64,000 nt of DNA. It comes from Sanderia malayensis (Eukaryota; Cnidaria; Scyphozoa; Semaeostomeae; Pelagiidae). Shown here piece after piece: positions 1 through 10,823 of this stretch. The notes under the pieces were generated by a model. It ran no database searches and was not told where the DNA came from. It was given only the letters and a program-made list of their open reading frames with translations. The position numbers were made by a program, and so were the translations under genes. Within the stretch, counting starts at the first letter, position 1. Each line of letters begins with the position of its first letter. The DNA lies in contig RQOL01000699.1 in the NCBI GenBank assembly GCA_013076295.1, positions 868,001-932,000 on the forward strand, written 5' to 3'.

Positions 1-600
1 ATGGACTCGCATCTATCAACGCAACAGGCAAACTGAAAACATTAAGAAACAAATTTGCAGCATTTTTCAGAAAAACGGACTACGCATCACCATCGAAGCC
101 AACAAACACATTATCAACTTCCTCGACGTCACCCTAATGCTACGGAACAGCACTCACCAGCCCTTCACCAAGCCTCACACTACTCTCCAATACGTCCACC
201 GTGAAAGCAACCACCCACCAGTAACTACCAAAAACTACCAAAAACATACCCGACGGCATAAACAAGCGACTTTCATCCCTTTCATCCGACAAAGCATCTT
301 TCGACCGAGCAGCCCTCCCTTACCAGAAAGCACTCGACGACAGCGGATACCAATACACACTGGAATTCAAACTTAATAAATACATTTGGAAACTTAAGGA
401 CGAAAACATCAACTACACCATTTCATTGAAAATCCTTTCAACAAGCACAGCCTATAACAAATCCTGTAAAAGATGTAATCTATGTATCAAAGAAAATTTT
501 TCTATAATGCATGACTGCTTGCCGCCACCAAAACAAAGCACTTATAGTCAACACGTAGCCACTAACAACTTAACCCCCGGGAATCAAACAATCTGAATCA
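1..600 (+). pseudogene. Decayed Penelope-like reverse transcriptase relic
   Basis: This is a fragment of the C-terminal half of a retroelement reverse transcriptase of the kind common in cnidarian genomes (Penelope-like, RT followed by GIY-YIG). From about position 62 one frame reads NFLDVT and then YVHRESNHPP. After a frameshift near 243 the match continues in another frame as INKRLSSLSS and YQKALDDSGY. Further on, near 465, comes the spaced cysteine motif CKRCNLCIKEN. These blocks occur in the same order in the family as I know it. There is no intact ORF and both ends are missing, so it is dead. The exact superfamily is inferred from remembered motifs; a DIRS-like origin is the alternative. 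Confidence 0.6.
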
Positions 601-826
601 CATCGCAGCTTGAAGAATAGAACCGAACTCTTTTGATTTAAGGAACAATAGAACATAAATTGTATTTTAACTCTCCCTCACACCTTCTTATATTCTCTTA
701 ATTACCCCTAGCATATAAATGATGGAAATAGGAATATATTTATTTGTACATCTCCTGATGAGTGGGAAACCACGAAACAGCCTTGTCGAGATGAAGAGTC
801 TAGTCTTTTGATTCTTTTCTTCTTCG

Positions 827-884
827 TGTATATGTATGTATGTGTATGTATGTGTATATGTATATGTATGTATATGTATGTGTG
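827..884. repeat. (TATG)n-type microsatellite
   Basis: A run of TATG and TGTA tetranucleotides with interruptions. It lies at the left edge of the palindromic element described next and may mark where that element's left arm was eroded. No gene is visible from 600 to 890. Confidence 0.85.
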
Positions 885-887
885 GCT

Positions 888-2450
888 CTCATTTAAAAGA
901 GAATGTTTTAACATTTTGAAAAATATAAAAATTTTCATGTAACTCTCTTGACCTTTTACAATTTACGGTTTAAGTCTTTGTTTATCATTTTAGGAATTCA
1001 ATTTCACAAAACTACCGTGGCTGATTTGGAAAAAATGCCGCGTTTTTTGGAAAAGCGCTGTGAAATGTGCGGCCGCATTTTGTAATGTGCGGCCGCACAT
1101 TGTAAAGCGCGGCCGCATATTTCACCGCGCTTTTTGCTGCGTTGTTATGAGAATGGCGGCTGTTTTATTGCACGATGATTTTTCTCGCAGATCCACTTTT
1201 TTGGTCCTCAAAATGACTTTAAGTGGGCATTTCAATTGGAGTTTCATGTTACACACAGTCAGTAAATTGCAACCCTGCAAAAACCAAGCACAAATACAGT
1301 TGCACCCAGCGTTCCTCGTGGGAAAAGAAAATGGCAGGAGAACGCGAACGTGAACGCGATGAAGCAAATGTCAGGCCCATGAATGACATAAATAAATAAG
1401 TAGAAATAGGAACTGAAAAAGGCACGCAAATTAATCCGTAGTCACCTTATGATATATAAACGTTTCGTAAAAATCTAGTATCTAGCTCAGATATACTCAT
1501 ACAACCAACTGACGTACTTTCTAACTTACTCAGTTCACAACTTTGACAAAAAGCCAAAAAATGTAAATTGTCCTGCGTGTACACAACACGAGATACGTTT
1601 AAGACGGGTGTCTTGTTTAACTACTTAGATTAAGATTTTATTTTAAAGCTAGTCCATCTTCTCACACAAACAGCAACTTTTCAAAGGTAATTTCTCTTTG
1701 TTTTGAATATGGACGATACTAGGTGGGCCTAGGACTAAGTTTTCATATGCTATATGTTGCAACATGCGGCCGCACAATACATATGATCAATATTACAGAC
1801 CAGCATTAGTAAATTACGGACTGGAATGGGGAACTATAATTTTCTAGTACGCGGTGAAAAGCGCGGTGAAAAACGCGGTGAAAACGCGGTGAAATGTGCG
1901 GCCGCACATTAAAGATGCGGCCGCACATTACAAAGTGCGGCCGCAATTTCACCGCGTTTTCACCGCGCTTTTCCAAAAAACGCGGTATTTTTTCCAAATC
2001 AGCCACGGTACAAAACCTAATTTTCCGTAATTTTTTTCCAGAGTAAAACAAGAAGGTTACATAACAAAAATCGGACATTGATATTCATATAATTTGTTTT
2101 AAATACTATAATTTGATATAACTTTTAAGACCTTAATACTTTCTGAAGTGAGCAAAAATGCTATTTTTTAAAACCCACTCTGAAATTTGAAAAACAAAAC
2201 ATGTGCTTCCCAAGTGGTAAACAAAGACTTAAACCATGAATTTTAAAAGGTCAATACAGTTACATGAACAATTTTCATATTTTTCAAAATGTTAAAAACA
2301 TTCTCTTTTAAATGAGAGAGAGTTTGCGTGTCTTTGAGTGAAAAGAATTACAATTGAATAATTATTGGCGTTTTAATTACTCCACTTCAATAAATTTTGA
2401 TGAAAAATTTGTATGGGACCTCTTCGCAGCTTTCTTTTAATATTATTGTA
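888..2450. mobile_element. Palindromic DNA element, copy 1, interrupted by a nested element
   Basis: Two long inverted arms, about 888-1006 and about 2017-2450, share blocks such as CATTTAAAAGAGAATGTTTT, the GACCTTTT region and TTTAAGTCTTTGTTTA. The right end reads ...GGGACCTCTTCGCAGC. A second copy at 15850-16620 carries the same terminal GCGAAGAGGTCCC and the same arm sequence, which shows this is a repeat family and not a chance hairpin. No transposase is present, so the family is non-autonomous (foldback or MITE-like). The left terminus is eroded into the microsatellite. The right end abuts the truncated 5' end of the FLYWCH/MULE gene. Confidence 0.6.
1013..2010. mobile_element. Nested 998-bp TIR element with NotI-like GCGGCCGC motifs
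   Basis: The terminal inverted repeats begin TACCGTGGCTGATTTGG and end CCAAATCAGCCACGGTA, and the match extends about 45 bp inward with a few mismatches. The direct flanks are CAAAAC at 1007-1012 and CAAAAC at 2011-2016, a 6-bp target-site duplication. The sister palindromic element at about 16270-16300 has the corresponding uninterrupted sequence, which supports insertion here. The interior has repeated GCGGCCGCACATT and GCGGTGAAA motifs and no meaningful ORF. It is a non-autonomous DNA transposon of undetermined superfamily. Confidence 0.7.
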
Positions 2451-2459
2451 AAAAAATAG

Positions 2460-4615
2460 GATATAGTTTATAATCACGAATGCGTTGTTTGCGCCAAGGA
2501 AGTGAGACCGAGACAAGAGACATTAGACTGTGATTCTTGTAGAACATGTAAAAGTGGGGTGACACGCGAGCAATACCGTCAGTTAGATAAGAACGAGGAA
2601 GATATTGAATGGCAATGCAACATATGCAGAAACCTAAACGGAACACCAGAGTTGTTTAGCAACTTAGAACAGCAAAATGCTGAAAGCTCAAGAATGGAGG
2701 AATTATCATTTCAGGTAAGCTACCACTAAAAATTTAAATTTAAATACATTTCAAATGAAAAGAATTTTGAATTTGGGTAGGTTAGATCACTTTTAATTTT
2801 TAATTAATTAAACACTTTACTTCAATCTTTCAGGTTGCTGGCAACTTCGAAAATGTAGTTCCAATGGAGGAGGACCCGATTGAAGATGCAAATTTGCCAG
2901 AGAGCCAAGATAGCAACCCAGAAAGCCGTGTGACGTACGAAATTGTCGAATCAGCATTGCAGCGTGGGAAGCAGCAGCTCGTTGGCAGTGAAGGGTATAC
3001 ATATGTGAAAAAAGGGAATTGGAGAAGTGGAAAAGTCTCTTGGAGGTGTAGTGTTCGGAACAAAACTGTATATTGTGGCGCTACTGTGCTGCAGGATGAC
3101 GAATCATTTTCAAGAGGGGCACAGATTCATTGCCATCCAGGTAAACCAGGTGTTTTGTTGACAAAAAAGATTGTAGCCGAGGTCAAGAAGACAGCCGTGA
3201 GCAACGTTTTCCAATCTGCAGGAAATATTGTCGAAGACATATTCGTACATGACGAGGAACACATTTTAAAGCAGCCTCAATGCAGTCAAGCAAAAATGAC
3301 CAACCTGGTACGCCAAGCTAACAGGCACCGCCAAAAACTTCGTCCAGAGGAGCCAACATCAACAGATTTTGAACTTGCTGATTCTTTTCTTCCCGAAGAC
3401 TTTCTTCAAGCAGACATCATGAGAAACAATCAAAGGCATTTGATATTCGCCACAAACATTCAGCTGCACCTCCTAAGTAAAGCTAAGACGTGGTATATGG
3501 ATGGAACTTTCAAACTGGTCAAGAATCCATTTGTGCAACTGTTTTCAATCCACGCATTTTTAAAAGGAGATGCTGGTAATGTTAAGCAAGTGCCCTTAGC
3601 ATTTATTCTTATGTCTCAAAGAAAGACAAAAGATTATGTTGCTGCTCTGAGGGCTATTTTGGACGTCCTGCCTGCAAATCCTGCTGTGATGAGAATTGTT
3701 TTGGATTTTGAAGTAGCAATGTGGAAAGCATGCAGAAAAGTCATTCCTGATGCCAACATCCAAGGTTGCTGCTTTCACTGGACCCAAGCGGTTTGGAGAA
3801 AAGTTCAGCAGATTGGTTTTCAATCAATGTACAAGGAGAATCCTGCAGTCCACGCTTTTTTCAGAAAGATCCTTGCATTGCCTTTTTTGCCATTTGAACA
3901 CATTGCAGAAACATTTGCCGTTTTGGAAGGCAGAGCAACAAATTTATTTCTACCTCTGCTTGATTATGTCAAAAATACCTGGATTGAATCAGCAGTGTGG
4001 GATCCATCTTCGTGGTCTGTTTTCCAGCAACCAGTACGAACAAACAATGATGTTGAGGGATGGCACAGAAAGCTCAATAATAAAGCGGGTAGAAGCAAAA
4101 TACAGTTTTACTTACTGGTACCACTGCTTCACCGTGAAGCAAAATTAGTAAACCTACAGATGAGTCAAGTTAGAGATGGGAAACTTTCGCGGTATCAAAG
4201 AAAAGTGCACAAGAACAGACAAGAACGATTTTTTAAATTCTGGGGCGATTATACAGAGGAAAGAATTTCAATCTCTGGGTTATTACGTGCCTGCTCATAC
4301 TTAAGGCTGCGTGTACACGAGAAACTTGGAACGGTTCCATTCGGAACCATTTGGAACCGTTCCAAATTTGGCTGCGTTTACACGGGATCGGTTCCATTTG
4401 GAACTATTCGAAATTATTGCGCAAAGCGGTGCTGCGGAGGCGTGCTTGACAAGCTCAAAGGGCGCCATTTCTGTGATTCCCTTTGTTCACAACCACATGA
4501 CGCTTACATTATATGCCTCACTTCCTATCCGTACTCTTTTGGAACCGTTCCACCCGTTTACACGAGCATTTTGGAACGGTTCCGTGAAACGGTTCCAAAT
4601 GGAACTTTTTTCTAA
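2460..4615 (+). CDS. FLYWCH zinc finger plus MULE transposase protein, 5'-truncated
   Basis: Two exons are supported: 2460-2714 and 2834-4615, joined in frame by a GT-AG intron (2715-2833). Exon 1 begins right after an acceptor-like AG and encodes a PHD-like cysteine motif (CVVCAKEV, CDSCRTC, WQCNIC). This looks shortened between the paired cysteines. Exon 2 encodes a FLYWCH-type finger (YTYVKKGNWRSG, WRC, paired HCH) in about its first 100 residues. A MULE transposase core follows, with YMDGTF, the second acidic block VLDFEVAMW and the downstream GCCFHW. Upstream exons are missing because a palindromic element lies immediately 5'. From about residue 481 the frame runs into a MITE (from 4305) and stops at 4615, so the last hundred or so residues are MITE-derived. 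It is a mobile or recently mobile MULE-derived gene, probably inactive. Confidence 0.72.
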
Positions 4616-4744
4616 CCGATCCCATTTGGGTACGGCTAGCAGTTCCATTTGGAACGGTTCCGACAGTTCCCGTGTAAACGGGAGGCCTAATCGTACTCAT
4701 TTTGGTACGGTTCCAAATGGAACCGGTCCCGTGTAAACGCAGCC
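4305..4744. mobile_element. 440-bp MITE with TAA target duplication (Harbinger-like)
   Basis: The ends are GGCTGCGTGTACACG and CGTGTAAACGCAGCC in inverted orientation. They are flanked by TAA at 4302-4304 and TAA at 4745-4747. The interior is packed with palindromic GGAACGGTTCC and GGTTCCAAATGGAACC blocks. A 3-bp TAA duplication is typical of PIF/Harbinger-type elements (family knowledge); no transposase is encoded. It sits in the 3' part of the MULE gene and changes that protein's C-terminus. Confidence 0.75.
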
Positions 4745-5987
4745 TAAATGGACCATCGCAATAAACATTAGTTAAATTTTCTCTTGTAGTAAAAAATAGT
4801 TAGTTAGTTATAGACGGTTTCTTATAACAAAAAGTGTTATCTTGTAAGCGATATTTTTTTCTACTAGGTCTTGGGTTAGGTTTCTTATAAAAAATGTGCA
4901 CATTGTTTAAATAGATATATGATGTGTGCATTTCTTGTTTACTATAGTATATATGTGTTAAATATTCTTATTATAATAATTCCTAACTGTTCAGCAGCCC
5001 GGAGTTTCTATAAACAGTTTCTTACGAGGAATAATTCACTTAGAGGAGAATCTTTCAAACAAAACGATCTTTCAAAATGAATCGATTTTACGGGATTTTT
5101 TCTTCAAAAGAAAGGAACTCCAAAAATGATAATTTAGACTATAGAGAACAGAAGCTGTAACAAGGACTCGTACCGTTGGGCAAGTTAACTTCTGAAATGG
5201 GGCGAGTTGACTTTTGAAGTGGGGCGAGTTGGTAGTTGGGCGAGTTGGTAGTGGGGCGAGTTGAGGTTCCTTATAAAGAAACAAAGACGCGCATTAAATA
5301 TTTTTTTTATTTTGATCACATGTAAAGCTTTAATGTGTATTACTCACCCCAGAAACTGATCAGATGCACTGCTTTTGATCACACGCACAGTTTCCTGATT
5401 CTAAATCGCATTTGATTAGATAAAATCAAGCGTCTATTTATTTGCTTTGCATATGCATACTTTGATTTCCTTCGTATAGTCATGGGAGAAAGTGGACCTG
5501 TTCATCAATGATTAACATTCGCTTACTTGCTGAGTTCTAATTTAGAATTTTTTGCTTCTCACCTCCCCATTGCCTTACCTATACTCTTTGTCTGTTCTTC
5601 TTCTTACTTACTCTTTCTCAACACCTTTGAAACAAGCTGCATGACAATGAGTTCAAAAATTTGTAACGCAGGCCCTGCGAAAAATTGCCATATCCCTGCA
5701 ATCGCAATATCAAAAATCCGGTTCCCTTTCGGTCCAATATTCTTCCATTTTCACTGGACATTAATTTTCATGTACAAATGTTTTTATCTGTAGATGAATG
5801 TCAAATATGACAAAAAAATGAAACACGATTTCAAGTATGATGAGAAAAACACCGGTTATGTGAAGCAGTCATCAACAACTCAAAGTAACAACTTAATCTA
5901 CAAATCTACTTGAACTGACACAATTTAGTCCAATTAATTTCAAAATTCATGCGATTTAAGATTAAATCACCATGTTTGCAGTCCTCT
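4745..5987. other. Gene-free stretch with a small minisatellite
   Basis: AT-rich sequence between the MULE gene and the 3' end of copy 1. About 5172-5265 holds imperfect tandem copies of a GGGGCGAGTTG-type unit (GGGCGAGTTGGTAGT repeated). I recognise no coding region. Presumably it includes the 3'UTR of copy 1 just below 5988, but no convincing polyadenylation signal was located. Confidence 0.5.
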
Positions 5988-8900
5988 TCACTCATAATAT
6001 CTGCAGTCATTGAACCTGTTTTCATACAGGGGCCTTCTTGCGCGTTGTTCTCTCTTCTTGGTTTCATCTTCCAGATCTATGTTATCATCTGCCTCAGTTG
6101 CCAGATTGGGAATGACAAGTACCCTGAGTTGTACATCACTCGGCTCGTAAACAATTGATTCAATGTTTACCAATCTGACTTCGTGTGTTAAGTCACCACT
6201 GGTTGACTTTTCAATTCGCATATTCCAATGTCCTTCTCCCTCCTTGATCAGTTTGATCTTCCTTTCATTTTCCGTCAGCCATTTTCTCAAGCCATCTGTA
6301 AATACCAGGGAATCTTCGTTGCGTCTTTCGCCTCCCTTTAAGTCGATTGAGCTTCTGATTACTCCATCGGCTGGGTCTACCTCTGCCGGAGGCTCTAACT
6401 CCACAGCTTGAGGAATGCCAATGTTGCCTTCGATGTCTTCACTGAATTGGAACTTCTTTTGGTCGTCCATTTTTTTCATCTCTTTAACAATGTTGATGGA
6501 ATCTCTTTTCTCTGTTCTCAAATCGACCAATAATCGCATTTTGCCGCCCTCCAGCTCCTCAAGCACTCTAGCAAATGGGATATAATTTGTTTGAATTTCG
6601 TAATCTTTGCCAGGGCACTCGTTGTTGTCCAAGCCATCCGGCGCAAATAGTCGAATCATCCACTGTCTTTGAATGCGATCTGTGCAGATGAGATGGAATG
6701 ACCGTTTTGCTTTCTTCAGACACTTGTTGACAAAATCCGTCTTCAGAATCATATCATTGAGGGTGTTCTTGCGCATTCGGAAGTTTATATAATACCTTCC
6801 CCGTTTGAAATCAGGTGGATTCAGAAAGATCTTGTAATGGGCGCAGCTGCCTTCTAAATTGCGATCAAAGCGGTATTGATAGTCGAGCTCCTTGACGATA
6901 GAACCAATATCTTCTGTCTCTTCTTTTGGTTCAAATTCATCTGGCAACTCGTTCAATCTGGTTACTTCTCCATCAGCCTCAGTTTCTATCAGTGGATAAC
7001 CCTCTCGTCTTCTGTTGAAGAAGATTTTGCCTCTGACTTGCCAACGTGCGTTTCTTTGTCTCGCGTAGATAAACAATGTTTTTGTCCCCTCAGAATATAC
7101 GAGATGCTTTTTCTTCACCAAGCCAACAAAGTGGTGAGCTTTTTCTATTTTCAGTTTTCCTGGCTCTTCACACTGGTCGTCAATGGTGATTGAAAATGGA
7201 CCCCAGCTTGTTGTGGAGAGAATATACTCGTTTGTACCCTTGGTCTGGCGAATGACATAATCATAATCCATCGAAAACGCTACGGCATCATTAAATGGCG
7301 TTCCAATGAACATTTTTATTCCCGTAACTTCACCAAAATTGTATTTTTTCTTCGAACCTTCTTTCTCGCTGATGTAGTAAAGGCTACCACCAGTCATTTC
7401 GAAATATACCCCAAGTAAGCCATGATTGTTTTTTTTTGACATGCCTTCAAACGACAAGATGTTGTTCTCCCGTGTTTTTGCGTCTACGCTACTATCTACG
7501 GTAGTTTTTATGCGTATCTTGTCGCCGTACCCCCATTTGTAACCCTTGTGTCCCGGATAGTCTATGTGACCTGGCTTTCCGATGAGACCATTCATTACAA
7601 TGACATCGTTTCCACCACCTGTCTCCACCTTCAAAGTACTCCACAGCGCCATATCGTACAGATCATCCAATACAACACTATCTGGCATAGCATCCTCTGC
7701 ACTCTGGAATGTCTGCACGTCAACTCCTCTTAATTCTGCCCCTTTGCCAGAAACTAACTCTGTGCTTACTATTACAGTCGCGCCTTTGAGCTCTGGTGTG
7801 ATCTTCTTCCCATAAAAGTCGTAGCCGAGATCGACGATACCACTAGGATTCCAAAAGAAGTTATTAGGGTACTTCCTCTTGTCAAACTGTTTCTTTTTAC
7901 CGACTACCATATAACCGTTTTCCATTTTGCCCGTCTTGTCCAATCGAAATTCGACCGGGCGTTGATGCTCCCTAGCTCTACCAGTGACTAAGTCTATAAG
8001 ATGTCCTTGATTTAATTCGTATACCCATGAGAATGAGAAATTTGCTTGACTTGGAATGAGTTTTTGGAGATTTTCAAAGTCGGCATCGAGGTATTTCTTT
8101 GATGCATCCCTGAGCTCGTTCAACATCGAAAGGTCTTTGTCTATTTTCGTGTATGGATTCAGAGTTGCGATGATTTCGACGATGATCGATGCAATACCGA
8201 GAATTGCACCGATTATTGCACCGACTGGTCCTGCCACAGCAGCCAGAGTTGTACCAGCCGTTGCCAGAGCAGCCACCGCGAAGCCAGTTAGGCCTGCCAA
8301 TCCAGAAGCAAGACCCAACGAGCTGGAGGCAATCGCAAAAGGGTCATTATTCTTTATCGCCTCCGAAAGTTGCCATGCGCTCACGGCCACAGTTGCTGCG
8401 TCGAACAGCGGCCCAGCAAATACGTCCGCCCATTTTGCTGCTTTGGTCCATGTCTTGATACCTTTGAGGTCCGTGACGAGATCTCCATAGATTTGAGTGT
8501 TCTTGAATCTTGATAATCCACTTTCAACATCAAGTTGAAATGCTTTTGCTATGTCTCCCTTGGAATTCACAAGCTTGCCTTTCAGGACGGAGGCGTCAGT
8601 TGCTTTGGTTGCATCATCCAGCACGTTTGTTTTCATGACGTTGCGGTAATCTTTAAATGCATTCAGGGTACGCTGGAAGTCATCTTGGTACTTCAAAATC
8701 ACCTTGTTGATGAGCTTATCAGCAATCGGATATGCAACACCTTGTCCAAGATCCCACACAGCAAGAGTTGATACTGCCAGATTGAATGTTTCCATTGATT
8801 CTTGCATTTCACCTCGTTTCATTTGTGCGAAGCCAGCCAACGTGTTGGATCGCCAGTATGTGCCAAGTGCAGCAAAGTTGTAGCCAGCAATGCTTGCGAC

Positions 8901-9047
8901 ATCATCCAGATCCATGTTGGCACCGCGACGTGCAAAGTTGCCTCCAATTTTTGACAGAGATTGCTTCATCCCCCGTATGCTGAGGCGACCTTCCACTGTA
9001 TTCAGCCAGAAACAAATCAGCGAGACTACAATGTATTGTAGTCTCAT
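5988..9047 (-). CDS. Array copy 1: secreted toxin-like protein, intronless CDS, 1,019 aa
   Basis: This single uninterrupted frame starts at the ATG of a clear signal peptide (hydrophobic residues 5-16, probable cleavage after VEG near residue 20). Residues about 20-235 are helix-prone (NFAALGTYWRSNTL, MKRGEMQE, GPLFDAATVAVSAW). Residues about 236-297 form a long Ala/Gly/Ile hydrophobic segment (AVAGPVGAIIGAILGIASII). The rest is beta-rich, with RTX-like GGGND near 477 and GTPFND near 582, and conserved cysteines in the C-terminal half. The helical-then-hydrophobic order resembles the pore/translocation region of bacterial Mcf/TcdA/TcdB-type toxins, which is an inference and not a firm family call. 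An acceptor-like CAG at 9075-9077, 28 nt before the ATG, suggests a spliced leader exon. Function is unproven; secreted membrane-active defence or venom protein is the leading guess. Confidence 0.85.
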   Translation of the reverse strand: MRLQYIVVSLICFWLNTVEGRLSIRGMKQSLSKIGGNFARRGANMDLDDVASIAGYNFAALGTYWRSNTLAGFAQMKRGEMQESMETFNLAVSTLAVWDLGQGVAYPIADKLINKVILKYQDDFQRTLNAFKDYRNVMKTNVLDDATKATDASVLKGKLVNSKGDIAKAFQLDVESGLSRFKNTQIYGDLVTDLKGIKTWTKAAKWADVFAGPLFDAATVAVSAWQLSEAIKNNDPFAIASSSLGLASGLAGLTGFAVAALATAGTTLAAVAGPVGAIIGAILGIASIIVEIIATLNPYTKIDKDLSMLNELRDASKKYLDADFENLQKLIPSQANFSFSWVYELNQGHLIDLVTGRAREHQRPVEFRLDKTGKMENGYMVVGKKKQFDKRKYPNNFFWNPSGIVDLGYDFYGKKITPELKGATVIVSTELVSGKGAELRGVDVQTFQSAEDAMPDSVVLDDLYDMALWSTLKVETGGGNDVIVMNGLIGKPGHIDYPGHKGYKWGYGDKIRIKTTVDSSVDAKTRENNILSFEGMSKKNNHGLLGVYFEMTGGSLYYISEKEGSKKKYNFGEVTGIKMFIGTPFNDAVAFSMDYDYVIRQTKGTNEYILSTTSWGPFSITIDDQCEEPGKLKIEKAHHFVGLVKKKHLVYSEGTKTLFIYARQRNARWQVRGKIFFNRRREGYPLIETEADGEVTRLNELPDEFEPKEETEDIGSIVKELDYQYRFDRNLEGSCAHYKIFLNPPDFKRGRYYINFRMRKNTLNDMILKTDFVNKCLKKAKRSFHLICTDRIQRQWMIRLFAPDGLDNNECPGKDYEIQTNYIPFARVLEELEGGKMRLLVDLRTEKRDSINIVKEMKKMDDQKKFQFSEDIEGNIGIPQAVELEPPAEVDPADGVIRSSIDLKGGERRNEDSLVFTDGLRKWLTENERKIKLIKEGEGHWNMRIEKSTSGDLTHEVRLVNIESIVYEPSDVQLRVLVIPNLATEADDNIDLEDETKKREQRARRPLYENRFNDCRYYE

Positions 9048-9258
9048 GATTTAAGGTAAACTCGTTGCCGTTCACTGAAAGAAAGTTACACTTTGTTAGA
9101 TAATTGCTGGAGGTTTTAGGAAATATGCTAGGAACTTGAGGCCTGTTAATGTAACACTTCTGCCCGGCAAATCTGTTACATTTAGTACACAATTCAATGA
9201 TTACACAATGTAGCTCTCCTTGTCTTTATGTTCTTACCAAAAATAACAAAATCGTACA

Positions 9259-9591
9259 TGTAACGTTTACGGGGCTCTTCTTCTCGGTGCAAGGTCGACA
9301 CTTTAATATATAAGATAACCAGTTTTGTTAAGGCAAGCCTAGGCCGGAAGGCCTAGGCCTGTTAGAGAAATACTCAGTAACAAAGCCTGTTTTTGACCGA
9401 CTTTCAATCGACAATCTGATAACTTAACTGATGTTAACCCAACGTACAACTCTTAATCACTGACAGACAAAATACACGTTTCCGGAATTAATGTTCACAC
9501 AAGGGTCTGTGTCGGACTTCACACAATGTGACGTCGCCAGCTCTAATTATTACAGAGCACCGACAAGACAACGGTATACCCATTCGTTACA
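9259..9591 (-). repeat. LTR (left)
   Basis: 333-bp terminal direct repeat with TG...CA ends. It contains the palindrome CCTAGGCCGGAAGGCCTAGG, and matches the right LTR across its whole length. Confidence 0.85.
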
Positions 9592-10490
9592 CCATCCCCT
9601 CCTTTAAATGTTATACAAATTTAATATTTGACGAAACCATATTCTACTACATAACAACTATCGTAAATCTACTAATTAAAAAGAAATTGTTCGGTACATC
9701 CAAAAAGCCCGGAGGAAATGGCAAAGGAACATCGGTTTCCGTACGCACCAAATTTTTGATTGCGATAATACCAAATAATAAAAAAACAACTAATCGTCAA
9801 CTCTCGTCATCTCATTTGTACTTCTATCTTTCTTCATCTCATCTCTTATTCTTCTTGTTTGGGTAAGGTATAGGTGTAGATTCGGAAAACTCTTTCGTCT
9901 TTGGCACGGCTTTTCAGTCCAAGAACCACTGGCACTTTCACACGAGCTATACGTTTCTTTCAGTCGATCACAGCATAGTTCTTTCTTTACTCTTGAAACT
10001 CGGACATCAATTTTCTTTCTTTTTGTCCAGGCATTTTTTTTCTGTCTACTTGTCGACGTTTCTCTACTCCGTTCCATCCACTTGCATGTTGCAATGAAGT
10101 GTTTTCCAATCCAAAAGCACGAAAAGTAAAATGTTCAAAGGATTATTAGGGCCCGGAGGCATAAATTGGCAAGTAAAGGTAGTGCCTACATCATCGCTCG
10201 GTGTTTCCAATTCCATAATATCGTCTTTGAAAATAAAATTAAATCTCTAACGAAGGCTCTCCGTGGCTCTTCTGCTGCAACCGTCCATGGTCAGCACACA
10301 TACAACTAATTAAATGTCTTCTTGAATCTTTAAAAACTTCATGCACATTGCAGGGCACGCAACAAAGCAAAACAACGACTTCCAGTTCGACAGTACATCA
10401 GCGACAAAACCAAACAGCATAAATCAGCAAACGAACGTTAATATAATCAGAAATACATCCTTGCTACCGATCCCACCTCTGTCACCAATT

Positions 10491-10823
10491 TGTAACGTTT
10501 ACGGGGTTCTTCTTCTCGGTGCAAGGTCAACACTTTAATATATAAGATAACCAGTTTTGTTAAGCCAAGCCTAGGCCAGAAGGCCTAGGCCTGTTAGAGA
10601 AATACTCAGTAACAAAGCCTGTTTTTGACCGACTTTCAATCGACAATCTGATAACTCAACTGATGTTAACCCAACGTACAACTCTTAATCACTGACAGAC
10701 AAAATACACGTTTCCGGAATTAATGTTCACACAAGGGTGTGTGTCGGACTTCACACAACGTGACATCGCCAGTTCTAATTATTACAGAGCACCGACAAGA
10801 CAACGGTATACCTATTCGTTACA
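10491..10823 (-). repeat. LTR (right)
   Basis: 333-bp terminal direct repeat matching the left LTR. The few differences suggest a fairly recent insertion. Confidence 0.85.

Larger units (their letters stand above)
9259..10823 (-). mobile_element. Non-autonomous LTR retroelement, minus orientation
   Basis: Two 333-bp direct repeats (9259-9591 and 10491-10823) each start TGTAACG and end CGTTACA, so they are LTRs. They differ at about ten positions by eye. On the minus strand, TTGGTGACAGAGGTGGG directly follows the LTR near 10489, as a primer-binding site would. A purine tract AAAGGAGGGGATGG immediately precedes the LTR near 9592, as a polypurine tract would; this sets the orientation. The flanks share TACA (9255-9258 and 10824-10827). 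The roughly 900-bp interior encodes no recognisable gag or pol; a 95-aa basic minus ORF at 9790-10077 may be a remnant. It sits inside the predicted 5'UTR intron of copy 1. Confidence 0.75.

Noticed and set aside
1060..1367. Overlapping ORFs on both strands in the GCGGCCGC element
   Set aside because: Low-complexity, not conserved in the sister element, no protein motif.
8056..8490. Plus-strand Ala-rich ORF antisense to the hydrophobic segment; similar ORFs at 20125, 26996, 33685 and 38691
   Set aside because: They recur only because they lie opposite the conserved coding strand; they lack signal peptides and independent conservation.
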